Source of the DNA: Paracandidimonas soli
Lineage (GTDB): Bacteria > Pseudomonadota > Gammaproteobacteria > Burkholderiales > Burkholderiaceae_B
Assembly (NCBI RefSeq): GCF_004342005.1
Contig: NZ_SMBX01000001.1
Coordinates: 310,001 to 374,000 of the forward strand
Length of the DNA stretch: 64,000 nucleotides
Direction of reading: 5' to 3'
Positions within the stretch are counted from its first letter, which is position 1; each line of letters opens with the position of its first letter. Shown here piece after piece: positions 30,353 through 40,503 of the stretch. The notes beneath the pieces are model-generated. The model saw nothing but the letters and a program-made list of their open reading frames with translations. It was not told the origin of the DNA and ran no database searches. Made by a program: the position numbers and the translations under genes.

Positions 30353-32215
30353 ATGCCGCACTACCGTTCACGTACTTCCACGCATGGCCGCAATATGGCG
30401 GGCGCCCGCGCCCTGTGGCGCGCCACCGGAATGAAGGATGGCGATTTCGGGAAACCCATCATCGCCGTCGTCAACTCGTTCACGCAGTTCGTGCCGGGGC
30501 ATGTGCACCTGAAGGACATGGGGCAACTGGTGGCGCGCCAGATCGAGGCCGCCGGCGGCGTGGCCAAGGAATTCAACACCATCGCCATCGATGACGGCAT
30601 CGCCATGGGCCATGGCGGCATGCTGTACTCCCTGCCGTCGCGCGAGCTGATCGCCGACTCGGTCGAGTACATGGTCAATGGCCATTGCGCCGACGCCATG
30701 GTGTGCATCTCCAACTGCGACAAGATCACTCCGGGAATGCTGATGGCCGCCATGCGCCTGAACATTCCCGCCGTATTCGTGTCCGGCGGGCCTATGGAGG
30801 CCGGCAAGATCATCGACGACGGCACCGGCCAGGTGCTGGAAAAGCTGGATCTGGTCGATGCCATGATCCGGGCCGCCGACCCCGACGTCACCGATGAAGA
30901 GGCCGACGCGGTCGAACGCAGCGCCTGTCCGACCTGCGGATCTTGCTCGGGCATGTTCACGGCCAACTCCATGAACTGCCTGACCGAAGCGCTGGGCCTG
31001 TCGCTGCCCGGCAACGGCACTATCGTGGCCACGCATGCAAGTCGCCGAAAGCTGTTCGAAGACGCAGGCAAGCTCGTCGTCGACCTGTGTCGCCGCTATT
31101 ACGAGCAGGACGATGCCTCGGTGCTGCCGCGCAACATCGCCACGTTCGAGGCGTTTGAAAACGCCATGACGCTGGACGTCGCCATGGGCGGCTCCACCAA
31201 TACCGTGCTGCACCTGCTGGCCGCGGCCCAGGAGGCCGGCGTGGACTTCACCATGTCGCACATCGACAAGATTTCCCGCCGTGTGCCCTGCCTGTCCAAG
31301 GTGGCGCCCGCAACCAACAAGTACCATATCGAAGACGTGCACCGCGCCGGCGGCATCCTGGGCATCCTGGCCGAACTGGCGCGCGCCAACCTGCTGCACC
31401 TGGACGTTGGTAACGTCCATAGCGGCACGCTGGGCCAGGCCATCGCCAAGTGGGACATCGCCCAGGAAAACCCGCCGCAGGAAGCGCTGCAGATGTACAA
31501 GGCGGCGCCTGGCGGCATTCCCACGCAGGTGGCTTTCAGTCAGGAACGCTACTACGCCGAACTGGATCTGGACCGCGTCGGCGGCTGCGTCCGCGACAAG
31601 GCCAACGCCTATTCCCAGGACGGCGGCCTGGCCGTGCTGTACGGCAACCTGGCGCCCAACGGCTGTATCGTCAAGACGGCTGGCGTGGATGAAAGCATTC
31701 TGGTGTTCACCGGCAAGGCCATTGTGTACGAAAGCCAGGAAGATGCCGTCGACGGCATCCTGGGCGGCAAGGTCAAGGCCGGCCACGTCGTCGTCATCCG
31801 CTACGAAGGTCCCAAGGGCGGCCCCGGCATGCAGGAAATGCTCTATCCCACGTCCTACTTGAAGTCCAAGGGCCTGGGCGCCAGTTCGGCCTTGCTGACC
31901 GACGGCCGGTTCTCGGGCGGTTCGTCCGGCCTGGTCATCGGCCATGCTTCGCCGGAAGCGGCCGAGGGCGGCAACATCGGCCTGGTCAACGACGGCGATA
32001 CGATCGAAATCGACATTCCCAACCGCAAAATCCACCTGGCCATCAGCGATGAGGAACTGGCGCGTCGTCGCGCGCAGATGGAGTCCCTGGGCGAGCAGGC
32101 CTGGAAGCCGGTGCTGCGCAATCGCGTCGTATCGCAGGCGTTGCAGGCCTATGCCGCGCTGGCCACATCGGCGGACCGCGGCGCCGTCAGGGATGTGTCC
32201 CAGCTCAAGCGCTGA
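30353..32215 (+). CDS. ilvD: Dihydroxy-acid dehydratase
   Basis: A 620-residue IlvD/Edd enzyme that dehydrates dihydroxy-isovalerate and dihydroxy-methylvalerate in branched-chain amino acid synthesis. It has [25 protein letters not shown] and [26 protein letters not shown] with the iron-sulphur cysteines, and [12 protein letters not shown] and [14 protein letters not shown] at the active site. Full length for bacterial IlvD and GC-rich codon use. Its end overlaps the end of the convergent IclR gene by 11 bases. This is the biosynthetic paralogue; the second IlvD/Edd in the window (55183) is a catabolic sugar-acid type. Confidence 0.96.
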   Translation: MPHYRSRTSTHGRNMAGARALWRATGMKDGDFGKPIIAVVNSFTQFVPGHVHLKDMGQLVARQIEAAGGVAKEFNTIAIDDGIAMGHGGMLYSLPSRELIADSVEYMVNGHCADAMVCISNCDKITPGMLMAAMRLNIPAVFVSGGPMEAGKIIDDGTGQVLEKLDLVDAMIRAADPDVTDEEADAVERSACPTCGSCSGMFTANSMNCLTEALGLSLPGNGTIVATHASRRKLFEDAGKLVVDLCRRYYEQDDASVLPRNIATFEAFENAMTLDVAMGGSTNTVLHLLAAAQEAGVDFTMSHIDKISRRVPCLSKVAPATNKYHIEDVHRAGGILGILAELARANLLHLDVGNVHSGTLGQAIAKWDIAQENPPQEALQMYKAAPGGIPTQVAFSQERYYAELDLDRVGGCVRDKANAYSQDGGLAVLYGNLAPNGCIVKTAGVDESILVFTGKAIVYESQEDAVDGILGGKVKAGHVVVIRYEGPKGGPGMQEMLYPTSYLKSKGLGASSALLTDGRFSGGSSGLVIGHASPEAAEGGNIGLVNDGDTIEIDIPNRKIHLAISDEELARRRAQMESLGEQAWKPVLRNRVVSQALQAYAALATSADRGAVRDVSQLKR

Positions 32216-32930
32216 GCGCTTTCTCCTGGCGCGAAGGGTACTGTCCGCCCAGCAAGGCCGTGGCCTGCGCTGCGGCGGACAGGCACAAGTCCGACATGGT
32301 CTCTATGGCTGCCGGGGTGAAGCGTTCACGCGGCCCCGACAGTGAAATCACGCCCAGCAATTCATTTCCGATGCCGAACACCGCGCTTGCGACGGCGGCG
32401 CAGTCAGGGTCCCGTTCGCCCATCGACAAGGCCGATACATTGGACAGGCTGGGTCGTGCGCCTTGCCTATGGAAGGTCTGTATGAGCCTGCCGGCGGCGC
32501 CTCGATCCAGCGGCAGCAGGTCGCCCGTGGAAATGCGGTCCAGGATGGAGTGGCGCGAATCGACGCGCAGCAGGCACTGGCGAAAGCGGCTGTTGTGGTA
32601 CACGTGGAGCGAAGCGCTTTCCGTGCCCCGGTCGACCAGGTCGAGCAGGATGGGGCGGACGGTTTCCACCAGGTGATGCGTGGCCTCGTAGGCGCGGCCC
32701 AGCTGGTGGGCGTAGGGACCGAGGCAGTAGCGGCCGTCATTTCGTCTCGCGATGAACGCGGCTTTTTCCAGTGAAGCCATCAGGCGCAATATGGTGCTTT
32801 TGTAGAAGCCGGTTGCGCGGGCGAGATCGGCCAGGCTCATCGGTTCGGCGTGGAGGGCGACTGTCCGTACGATGTCCAGCGCCCTGTCGACCGCCGCCAC
32901 GCCGCCTTCGCTTGTCTGGCTGCTATTCAT
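32205..32930 (-). CDS. IclR-family transcriptional regulator
   Basis: A 241-residue regulator with the N-terminal winged helix ([47 protein letters not shown]) and an IclR effector domain ([47 protein letters not shown]). ATG at 32930 is chosen; the 17-residue upstream extension has no similarity to the family. Its transcript reads away from the F420 cluster, and its target is not obvious. Convergent with ilvD. Confidence 0.88.
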   Translation of the reverse strand: MNSSQTSEGGVAAVDRALDIVRTVALHAEPMSLADLARATGFYKSTILRLMASLEKAAFIARRNDGRYCLGPYAHQLGRAYEATHHLVETVRPILLDLVDRGTESASLHVYHNSRFRQCLLRVDSRHSILDRISTGDLLPLDRGAAGRLIQTFHRQGARPSLSNVSALSMGERDPDCAAVASAVFGIGNELLGVISLSGPRERFTPAAIETMSDLCLSAAAQATALLGGQYPSRQEKALSA

Positions 32931-33192
32931 GCGATATCGATGGTGCGATGGCGTTGCGGGCGTCGAAAGCCCGTTGCGCATGGGGAGTTTGTTCCGCCTC
33001 GATCAAGAGCGCCCTGCGCGTCGATTGCCGTGGTTTTCGCATGGCGTGTATGTCTCCATTCATATTTTCATTCTTTCTGTCAGATCGATCATTCTGTTTT
33101 TATTGTCTTACCGGCGGCTTTGGACTGTCAATAGTTGCGCCATGCGGCAGGCCGGCCGCATGGCGGTTGCAAGGCGCTGGCGCCTAAGCCGG

Positions 33193-35631
33193 CTAACTGT
33201 GCAGCAGCAACATATCGATTCTCTTCTCTGTTTCACGCCGATGCGGCGGATTGGCTGGTTGTTTGCCGGCAGGGGTGAGTACCATGGCGCTCAGCTCGGG
33301 GGCGCAATAGGATCGGCGCATGGTTGCTTCCGGTACCGGTCCGTAGAGTGTGCTGCGCTGCAGGGGAAGACGCCCTATGGAACGGATCAGCGCATCCATT
33401 TGCGCGGGGCCCATTTCCTGCCCGTGTTCCGTCCCGGCGGCGTTGGAAATGCTTTCGTTCATCAGGGTGCCTCCCAGGTCGTTGGCCCCCGCCTGCAGGC
33501 AGGCCTTTGCGCCGTCCGCGCCCAGCTTTACCCACGATACCTGGATGTTCGGGATCAGAGGATGCAGCACCAGCCGGGCCAATGCATGGACGAGCAGCGT
33601 TTCACGGAAGGTCGGTCCTTTGCGCGCGAGACCACGGTAGTACAAGGGAGCTTCCATGTGAACAAAGGGCAGGGGCACGAACTCGGTAATGCCGCCGGTG
33701 CGCTGCTGCAGTTCCCTCAATGACAGCAGGTGCCTGGCCCAATGTTCGGGCCCATCGACATGGCCGAACATCATGGTGGAAGTCGTGCGTAGTCCATTGC
33801 GGTGGGCAGCTTCGACAGTGTCCAGCCATTGCCGGCTGTTCAGCTTGTCCGGGCAGATGATTGCGCGTACGCCGTCGTGGAGTATTTCCGCCGCGGTGCC
33901 AGGCAGCGATCCCAGGCCGGCTTGGCGCAGTTCGGCCAGGAACTGGCTGACTGACAGGCCCAGCGTCTGCGCTCCGTGATTGATCTCCAGCGGGGAGAAC
34001 GCGTGGATATGCAGATCCGGCTCGACGGATTTGAGTGTGCGCACCAGTTCGAGATAGGTTTCTCCCGTGTAGCCGGGGTGTATGCCTCCTTGCAGGCAGA
34101 GCTCCGTGGCGCCGCGCATCTTTGCCTCGTGGGCGCGGCGTATGATTTCTTCCATGGAAAGATCGTAGGCCGGACCGCGCAGATTGGCGGAATGCCGGCC
34201 CTTGGAAAAAGCGCAGAACGCGCATTTGTATTTGCAGACATTGGTGTAGTTGATGTTTCGCGTAACGACATAGCGCACGGTTTCGCCGACAGTGGCTTGG
34301 CGCAGCGAGTCGGCGGCGGCGCAGATCGCGTCCGCCTCGTGGCCCCGGGACCTGAAAAGCCGCGCGACCGTATCTTCGGAAAGAGCGCGGCCATCGCTGG
34401 CGCGCGACAGTGCGTCTCGTACGTCGGGAGAAATCGCGGGCAGGCGCAGTGGAACACTGCGGGAGACGGGAGCAGGGATCGATGCGCTTCCCAATCCAGG
34501 AGACCATGCCGACATCCGGGGGAAGCCTTCCGCATCGCTTCCACGCAATACGGCCTGCCGCAGGGAGGGGTCCAGCCATTTCGACGGGGCGCGCGCATAG
34601 GATGGATAGATCGCCATGCGCTCGACCAGTTCCTTGCCGGCCTTTTCCGTGTTTTCGCGCAGTGTTGCGATATGGGGCCAGGGGGCTTCCGGATTCACAT
34701 GATCGGGAGTGACCGGAGAGACGCCGCCCCAGTCGTTGATGCCGGCTCCGATCAGGAGGGAGTAATCGTCGGGCGTGAGATTGGGAGGGGCCTGGATGTT
34801 CATTTCAGGACCGAATATGAGACGGGCGGCGGCGATCGTCCATCTCAGCTCGCCCATGTCGGGCTCTTCGCGGCCGGCGCATTTGGTTGCGGGCTTCGCG
34901 CGGAAATTCTGGATGATGATTTCCTGGATATGGCCGAATTCCTCATGCAGGCTGCGCAGGGCGTAAAGCGACTCAAGTCTTTCCGCGCGCGTTTCGCCGA
35001 TGCCGATCAGGATGCCTGTGGTGAACGGCACCTGCAGCTTCCCGGCGGCGCGGATCGTGGCCAGCCTTGCCGCAGGCAGCTTGTCCGGCGATCCGTAGTG
35101 AACGCCTCCTTTTTCGCAAAGGCGTTCCGAAATGCTTTCCAGCATGATGCCTTGGGAAACCGAAACCTGCCGCAGCAAGGCGATTTCCTCGGTGCTCATG
35201 ACGCCGGGATTGACGTGAGGCAGCAGGGAGGTTTCTTTCAGGACAAGGCGGCACATCGCCGCGAGATACTCGATGGTGCTTGCATGGCCGAGCGCTTCCA
35301 GCGCTGCGCGCGCGCTTGCATAACGCAGCTCGGGCTTGTCGCCGAGCGTGAAAAGGACTTCGGTGCAGCCTGCGCGCTCGCCTGCTCTGGCAATGGAGAG
35401 AACCTCGTCCGCCGATAGATACGGCGCTTCGTTTTTCCTGGGAGTCTGCGCAAAAGTGCAGTAGTGGCAGACGTCCCTGCACAGGCGCGTCAGCGGTATG
35501 AAAACCTTGCGCGAGTACGTTATGATCTGCCCGTGTCCCTGGTCGCGCAGTGCCGCGGCCTGCGGTAAAAGCTCGGCGAGCCGCTGATTGGCGAGGTCCT
35601 CGAAGGCTGGCGTCGCAACGCTTTTTTGCAT
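33193..35631 (-). CDS. fbiC: FbiC: 7,8-didemethyl-8-hydroxy-5-deazariboflavin (Fo) synthase, CofG-CofH fusion
   Basis: An 812-residue double radical-SAM enzyme. The N-terminal CofG half binds its [4Fe-4S] cluster with CxxxCxxC at C51, C55 and C58 (CRDVCHYCTF). The C-terminal CofH half has a second cluster motif CKYKCAFCAF starting near residue 465, followed by ELCLQGGIHPG. Together the halves couple tyrosine with 5-amino-6-ribitylaminouracil to make Fo, the deazaflavin core of F420. The fused form is usual in actinobacteria, whereas archaea have separate CofG and CofH. Start 35631 has an AAAGGAG site; the ATG at 35658 does not. It is divergent from cofE with 105 bases between. All key cysteines are present, so it should be active. 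Confidence 0.95.
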   Translation of the reverse strand: MQKSVATPAFEDLANQRLAELLPQAAALRDQGHGQIITYSRKVFIPLTRLCRDVCHYCTFAQTPRKNEAPYLSADEVLSIARAGERAGCTEVLFTLGDKPELRYASARAALEALGHASTIEYLAAMCRLVLKETSLLPHVNPGVMSTEEIALLRQVSVSQGIMLESISERLCEKGGVHYGSPDKLPAARLATIRAAGKLQVPFTTGILIGIGETRAERLESLYALRSLHEEFGHIQEIIIQNFRAKPATKCAGREEPDMGELRWTIAAARLIFGPEMNIQAPPNLTPDDYSLLIGAGINDWGGVSPVTPDHVNPEAPWPHIATLRENTEKAGKELVERMAIYPSYARAPSKWLDPSLRQAVLRGSDAEGFPRMSAWSPGLGSASIPAPVSRSVPLRLPAISPDVRDALSRASDGRALSEDTVARLFRSRGHEADAICAAADSLRQATVGETVRYVVTRNINYTNVCKYKCAFCAFSKGRHSANLRGPAYDLSMEEIIRRAHEAKMRGATELCLQGGIHPGYTGETYLELVRTLKSVEPDLHIHAFSPLEINHGAQTLGLSVSQFLAELRQAGLGSLPGTAAEILHDGVRAIICPDKLNSRQWLDTVEAAHRNGLRTTSTMMFGHVDGPEHWARHLLSLRELQQRTGGITEFVPLPFVHMEAPLYYRGLARKGPTFRETLLVHALARLVLHPLIPNIQVSWVKLGADGAKACLQAGANDLGGTLMNESISNAAGTEHGQEMGPAQMDALIRSIGRLPLQRSTLYGPVPEATMRRSYCAPELSAMVLTPAGKQPANPPHRRETEKRIDMLLLHS

Positions 35632-35736
35632 GATTGAGTCTCCTTTTTTCGTTTCCATTTGATGCGTTCATAGCCGATCGCCGGCCGCTTGGCGGGGGCG
35701 TATCGAAACTTTCCTGTATCCCTTTCGAGGCGCGCC

Positions 35737-36513
<777 letters not shown>

Positions 36514-36550
36514 ATGCATTCGCTTCATATCAATTCCCATCTGTCTCCAG

Positions 36551-36579
36551 AACCTGCACGGACGTGCAGGTTTTTTTTT
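36551..36579 (+). terminator. Rho-independent terminator after cofE
   Basis: Nine-base-pair stem AACCTGCAC/GTGCAGGTT with a four-base loop GGAC, then a run of nine T. It separates cofE from the downstream IclR unit. Confidence 0.93.
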
Positions 36580-36611
36580 GCCAAGAGGGTATGCAAAAAC
36601 TTTCAACGCCA

Positions 36612-36620
36612 TGCTATGAT
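36612..36620 (+). promoter_or_regulatory. Extended -10 promoter for the IclR/F420 catabolic unit
   Basis: TGC-TATGAT is an extended -10 element. A -35 box 17 bases upstream is weak. The presumed start point near 36627 lies at the left edge of the operator. Confidence 0.5.
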
Positions 36621-36628
36621 ACTTTAAC

Positions 36629-36654
36629 AGCAACTCGGTTGCTATATCAGCAAC
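36629..36654. promoter_or_regulatory. Nested inverted-repeat operator ahead of the IclR gene
   Basis: Three half-sites: AGCAAC (36629-36634), GTTGCT (36638-36643), AGCAAC (36649-36654). Neighbouring halves form perfect inverted repeats with spacers of three and five bases. Placement next to the -10 box and 22 bases before the IclR gene suggests autoregulation and control of the operon. Confidence 0.6.
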
Positions 36655-36675
36655 AACATTTTTTACGGCTTTTCC

Positions 36676-37476
36676 ATGATCAAGAAAAAGGCAATCGCGT
36701 CGGAGGACGCAGCGGTTTCCACCTCGAGAAAAACGGTAGACAAGGCCATGCAGCTGCTGCATGCCTTCTCCAATGACGAGGCGGAACTGTCGCTGACGGT
36801 GCTGAGCGAGCGGCTCGGAATGCACAAGAGCGTCGTCTCCCGGCTGGTTTCGTGCCTGTGCGAATGGCGCATGCTGGACCGCGATCCGGTCACAAAGCGC
36901 ATCCGGCTGGGCATGGGCGTGCTGCAGCTCGGGCTGCAGGTCGCCAACCAGAATGTGCTGTACAGGCACTCCCTGAACGTGCTGGGGAAACTGGTCGAGC
37001 GGACTCGGCACACGGCCCATGTCTCGGTGCTGGACGACATCAGCATGCTGGTGATAGCCACGGTGCAGAGTCCGGATGCACTGCGCGTCAATCTGCGGCA
37101 GGGCGACCGCCGGCCGTTGCATGCAACCGCGGCGGGAAAGATCATGCTTGCCTACATGTCGGAGCACAACTTCCGGGCTGTCGTCGAGGACAGCGGGCTG
37201 CCGCGGCTCACGAATTCCACCATCACTGACGTCAGGGAACTCGAGCAGCATCTGCAGGAAGTGCGCCGCTCAGGCATGGCATGGAACGAAGGCGAGAGCT
37301 TCGTCGGGGTAGGGTCGTGCGCGGCCGGCGTGTTCGATGCAACCGGGACATTCGTTGGCGCGATCACCAGCGTGTTCCCGCTAAACATCGTGCCCCAGGA
37401 GCAGCGTAAAACGATTGAAGAAGAAGTCTGCCGGTCCGCCCGCGAGCTTTCCGCGGCGCTTGGCTGGAATCACTAA
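36676..37476 (+). CDS. IclR-family regulator of the F420-linked catabolic operon
   Basis: A 266-residue IclR regulator: N-terminal winged helix (TVDKAMQLLHAFSNDEAELSLTVLSERLGMHKSVVSRLVSCL) and effector domain (HVSVLDDISMLVIATVQSPDALRVNLRQGDRRPLHATAAGKIMLAYM, GSCAAGVFDATGTFVGAITSVFPLN). It is the first gene of a long plus-strand unit, 29 bases ahead of the F420-type oxidoreductase. Effectors of the family are often aromatic or short acids; this one's is unknown. Confidence 0.9.
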   Translation: MIKKKAIASEDAAVSTSRKTVDKAMQLLHAFSNDEAELSLTVLSERLGMHKSVVSRLVSCLCEWRMLDRDPVTKRIRLGMGVLQLGLQVANQNVLYRHSLNVLGKLVERTRHTAHVSVLDDISMLVIATVQSPDALRVNLRQGDRRPLHATAAGKIMLAYMSEHNFRAVVEDSGLPRLTNSTITDVRELEQHLQEVRRSGMAWNEGESFVGVGSCAAGVFDATGTFVGAITSVFPLNIVPQEQRKTIEEEVCRSARELSAALGWNH

Positions 37477-37505
37477 TTAAAAAAACCGATCAAAGGGGGT
37501 AGACA

Positions 37506-38585
37506 GTGAAGATCTATACGGAACTCAATCTGGGCAAGACGGATCCCGGCCTGCGCGAGCCCGACGAGCCATTCGATATTACTAAAGCTTGCGAAACAGC
37601 GAAGCTGGTTGAGTCGCTCGGGTTCGATGGCATGGTTTCCACCGAAACGAAAGATGACTCCTTCATCATGACGGCCCTTGCAGCCCATGGCACCAGCACC
37701 TTGGAGATTGCTACATCGGTGGCCATTGCATTTGCGCGCACGCCCTATGTGACGGCCATGGCGGCCTGGCGTCTGCAGGCATTGTCCAGGGGGCGATTTA
37801 CGCTTGGCCTGGGACCGCAGGTAAAGGCGCATCTGGTGCGCCGCTTCGGGCTCGACTACACGCCGGCCGGCTCCTGGATGCGCGACTACGTTGGCGCGGT
37901 GCGCGCCTTCTGGGACTGCTGGCAGAACGGCACCAAGCTGAACTACGTCAGCGATCGCTACAAGCTGGATCTCATGGTGCCGTTGTTCAATCCGGGACCC
38001 ATGCCGTTTTCCCCGCCGCCGATCCATGTCGCTGCCTTGAATACGGTCATGTGCCAGGTGGCGGGCGAGGTTGCCGACGGGTTCCGTCCGCACCCTGTTT
38101 GCACGCCCCGCTATATCAAGGAAGTACTGAAGCCGGCTTTCGCCAGGGGAGTGGCCAAGAGCGGACGCAATGTCCAGGACATGTCGGTCGCCATGAAGCC
38201 GCTGGTGGCCGCGGCCGCAACGGAGGAAGAGCTCGAAAAGAAAATACGGGACGTGCGCGCCCGCGTCGCTTTCTATGCTTCGACGCCGGCCTATCGGCCT
38301 GCCTTCGAAATCTGGGGCCTGGGCGACCTGGCGGACCGGCTCAGCGTCCTGTCGCGAGAACAGCGCTGGGAGGAGATGCCGGCCTATGTCGATGATGAAA
38401 TGCTCAATACTTATGCGGTCGTGGGCCTGTACGACGAGATCGCCGACAAGATCGTCGAAAGATTTTCGGACACGCTGACGCATGTGGGCTTCAGCATTGC
38501 AGTCAATAGCGACGACGATGCCGACAAGCTGCGCAAAATGGTACGGCGCGTGCAGGAAAGCAACTGGACGCCGGAGCAGGCATGA
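37506..38585 (+). CDS. LLM-class (luciferase-like) F420-dependent oxidoreductase
   Basis: A 359-residue TIM-barrel protein of the bacterial luciferase-like superfamily. The AWRLQALSRGRFTLGLGPQVKAHLVRRFG segment is the typical LLM glycine-rich cofactor phosphate loop of F420-dependent members, and the fold is completed by a HVAALNTVMCQVAGEVADGFRPHP segment. Most relatives in actinobacteria use F420 to reduce or oxidise alcohols, enones or acyl compounds, though some use FMN. Adjacency to F420 genes makes F420 use very likely here. GTG start with a GGGGG site. Its stop overlaps the CoA-transferase start by four bases. Confidence 0.85.
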   Translation: MKIYTELNLGKTDPGLREPDEPFDITKACETAKLVESLGFDGMVSTETKDDSFIMTALAAHGTSTLEIATSVAIAFARTPYVTAMAAWRLQALSRGRFTLGLGPQVKAHLVRRFGLDYTPAGSWMRDYVGAVRAFWDCWQNGTKLNYVSDRYKLDLMVPLFNPGPMPFSPPPIHVAALNTVMCQVAGEVADGFRPHPVCTPRYIKEVLKPAFARGVAKSGRNVQDMSVAMKPLVAAAATEEELEKKIRDVRARVAFYASTPAYRPAFEIWGLGDLADRLSVLSREQRWEEMPAYVDDEMLNTYAVVGLYDEIADKIVERFSDTLTHVGFSIAVNSDDDADKLRKMVRRVQESNWTPEQA

Positions 38586-39805
38586 AAGGGGCGTTGTCGC
38601 ACATCAAGGTCCTGGACTTGGCCCGCATCCTGGCTGGCCCTTGGTGTACGCAGAACCTGGCAGACATGGGCGCCGACGTCATCAAGGTGGAGCGTCCCGG
38701 CTGCGGCGACGATACGCGCAGCTGGGGGCCGCCCTGGGTCAAGGATGCGCAGGGACGGGATACGAGGGATTCCGGCTACTACGCCAGCGCAAATCGCAAC
38801 AAGCGCTCGGTGACTGTCGATCTTGCCTCCGCCGAGGGCCAGGCGATCGTGCGGGAACTGGCGGCCAGGTCCGATGTATTCATCGAGAACTACAAGCTTG
38901 GCGACATGAAGCGCTATGGGCTCGACTACGAGTCCATACGCACCATCAATCCCGGCATCGTCTATTGCTCTATCACCGGATTTGGGCAAGAGGGGCCTTA
39001 CGCCAGCAAGCCCGGCTACGACTTCATCTTCCAGGGCCTGGGCGGCATCATGAGCCTGACTGGCGAGCGGGACGAGCTACCCGGAGGCGGGCCTCAAAAA
39101 GTCGGTATCGCCCTGTCGGACATCATGACGGGCATGTATGCGTCGATCGCCATTCTTTCAGCGCTGGCCTATCGCAGCGTCAGCGGACAAGGGCAGTATA
39201 TAGATATGGCGCTGCTGGACTGCACGGTGGCGGTAGGCAGCAACCAGGCCATGGCTTATCTGCTCAACGGCGAGATCCCCAAGCGCTATGGCAATGCCCA
39301 TGCCGCGGTCGTGCCCTATCAGGCGTTCGAGACTTCCGATGGCCACGTCATCGTTACCGTGGGCAACGACGCCCAGTGGCGGCGCTATTGCGAAGTCATG
39401 GGGCGGCCCGATCTTGCGCAGGACGGCCGATTCGCGACCACCAGTTCCCGCATCATCAATCGCGATGCGCTGGTGCCGGAAATCGCTCGCACGATGCGGG
39501 AGCGCAGTTGCGGGGAATGGCTGGCCAGCCTCGAGGAGGCGGGTGTGCCATGCGGCCCCATCAATAACTACAAGCAGGTGTTCGAGGACCCGCAGGTCCG
39601 GTATCGCCGGCTGCATGAGCAGGTGCGGCGCAGCGATGGCGGAACCGTTCCCGTGCTGGCCAGTCCGTTGAGGCTGGTCGGAACGCCGCCTGCGTACCGC
39701 AGGGCGCCGCCCTCTTTGGGGGAGCATACCGATGAAGTGTTGTCCACAGAGCTTGGAAGATCGAAGAGCGAGATAGAGGCGTTGCGTTGCCGGGGGGTCA
39801 TTTGA
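38582..39805 (+). CDS. Family III (CaiB/BaiF) CoA-transferase
   Basis: A 407-residue class III CoA-transferase. It opens with IKVLDLARILAGPWCTQNLADMGADVIKVERPGCGDDTR and has RNKRSVTVDLASAEGQ. The catalytic aspartate lies in GIALSDIMTGMYASIAIL, at the expected place in the family. It transfers CoA between carboxylic acids. Translationally coupled to the LLM oxidoreductase (ATGA), suggesting that the acid product of that step is converted to its CoA thioester; inference. Confidence 0.9.
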   Translation: MKGALSHIKVLDLARILAGPWCTQNLADMGADVIKVERPGCGDDTRSWGPPWVKDAQGRDTRDSGYYASANRNKRSVTVDLASAEGQAIVRELAARSDVFIENYKLGDMKRYGLDYESIRTINPGIVYCSITGFGQEGPYASKPGYDFIFQGLGGIMSLTGERDELPGGGPQKVGIALSDIMTGMYASIAILSALAYRSVSGQGQYIDMALLDCTVAVGSNQAMAYLLNGEIPKRYGNAHAAVVPYQAFETSDGHVIVTVGNDAQWRRYCEVMGRPDLAQDGRFATTSSRIINRDALVPEIARTMRERSCGEWLASLEEAGVPCGPINNYKQVFEDPQVRYRRLHEQVRRSDGGTVPVLASPLRLVGTPPAYRRAPPSLGEHTDEVLSTELGRSKSEIEALRCRGVI

Positions 39806-40503
39806 TGCAGAAGATATCCATGGACTCACAGCCCGCGGCTGGATTGCTGACGATAGCCATCCTCGGAGGCACGGGCGATCTAGGGTCCGGCCTGGCCAAG
39901 GCCTGGGCCAGGGCCGGTCACCGTATTGTCATTGGCTCCCGCTCTCCCGAGCGCGCGGCCGATCTGGCGGCGGAACTGGGCAATGCTTGCGCCGCGCCAT
40001 ACACACAGGCGGTGGAGTTGGCTGATGTGGTGGTGATTGCAGTGCCTTTTTCCAGCCATGAAGCGGTCTTGAGCGAGATCCGGGCTGCGGCGCAGGGAAA
40101 GATCGTCGTCGATGCCGTCGTTCCACTGGTGCCGCCCCGGGTGTCTACCGTGCAACTGCCCGCCGAGGGCTCTGCCGCGCAGATCGCCCAGGCGACTCTC
40201 GGTCCGGGCGTGCGTGTGGTGTCCGCGTTTCACAATGTCGGCGCCGCCAAGCTGCATTTGGGCGAGCGGGTCGACTGCGATGTTCTCGTGTTTGGCGACG
40301 ATCAGACGGCGCGGGAACTCGTGACAGGGCTGGCGCGGCAGGTTGCCTTGCGCGGTATCGATGCCGGAGCCCTGGCCAATTCGGCCGCCGCCGAGGCCCT
40401 GACTTCCGTGCTGATCGGCTTGAATCGCCGCTACAAGGTCAAGGGCGCCGGCATACGGATCACAGGTCTGGAAGAGGCCGATCCGGCAGGAGCGGGTCAA
40501 TGA
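39805..40503 (+). CDS. npdG: F420:NADP oxidoreductase (NADPH-dependent F420 reductase)
   Basis: A 232-residue Rossmann protein with IAILGGTGDLGSGLAKAWARAGHRIVIGSRSPERA at the N-terminus. This GGTGxxGxGLAxxW...IGSR pattern is diagnostic of the FNO/NpdG family and not of other reductases. It has VVIAVPF, VSAFHNVGAAKL and the C-terminal GIRITGLE typical of the family. The enzyme exchanges hydride between NADPH and F420, so the host can charge F420 from NADPH. ATG at 39805 overlaps the CoA-transferase stop (TGATG), preceded by a GGGGGG run. Confidence 0.92.
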   Translation: MQKISMDSQPAAGLLTIAILGGTGDLGSGLAKAWARAGHRIVIGSRSPERAADLAAELGNACAAPYTQAVELADVVVIAVPFSSHEAVLSEIRAAAQGKIVVDAVVPLVPPRVSTVQLPAEGSAAQIAQATLGPGVRVVSAFHNVGAAKLHLGERVDCDVLVFGDDQTARELVTGLARQVALRGIDAGALANSAAAEALTSVLIGLNRRYKVKGAGIRITGLEEADPAGAGQ

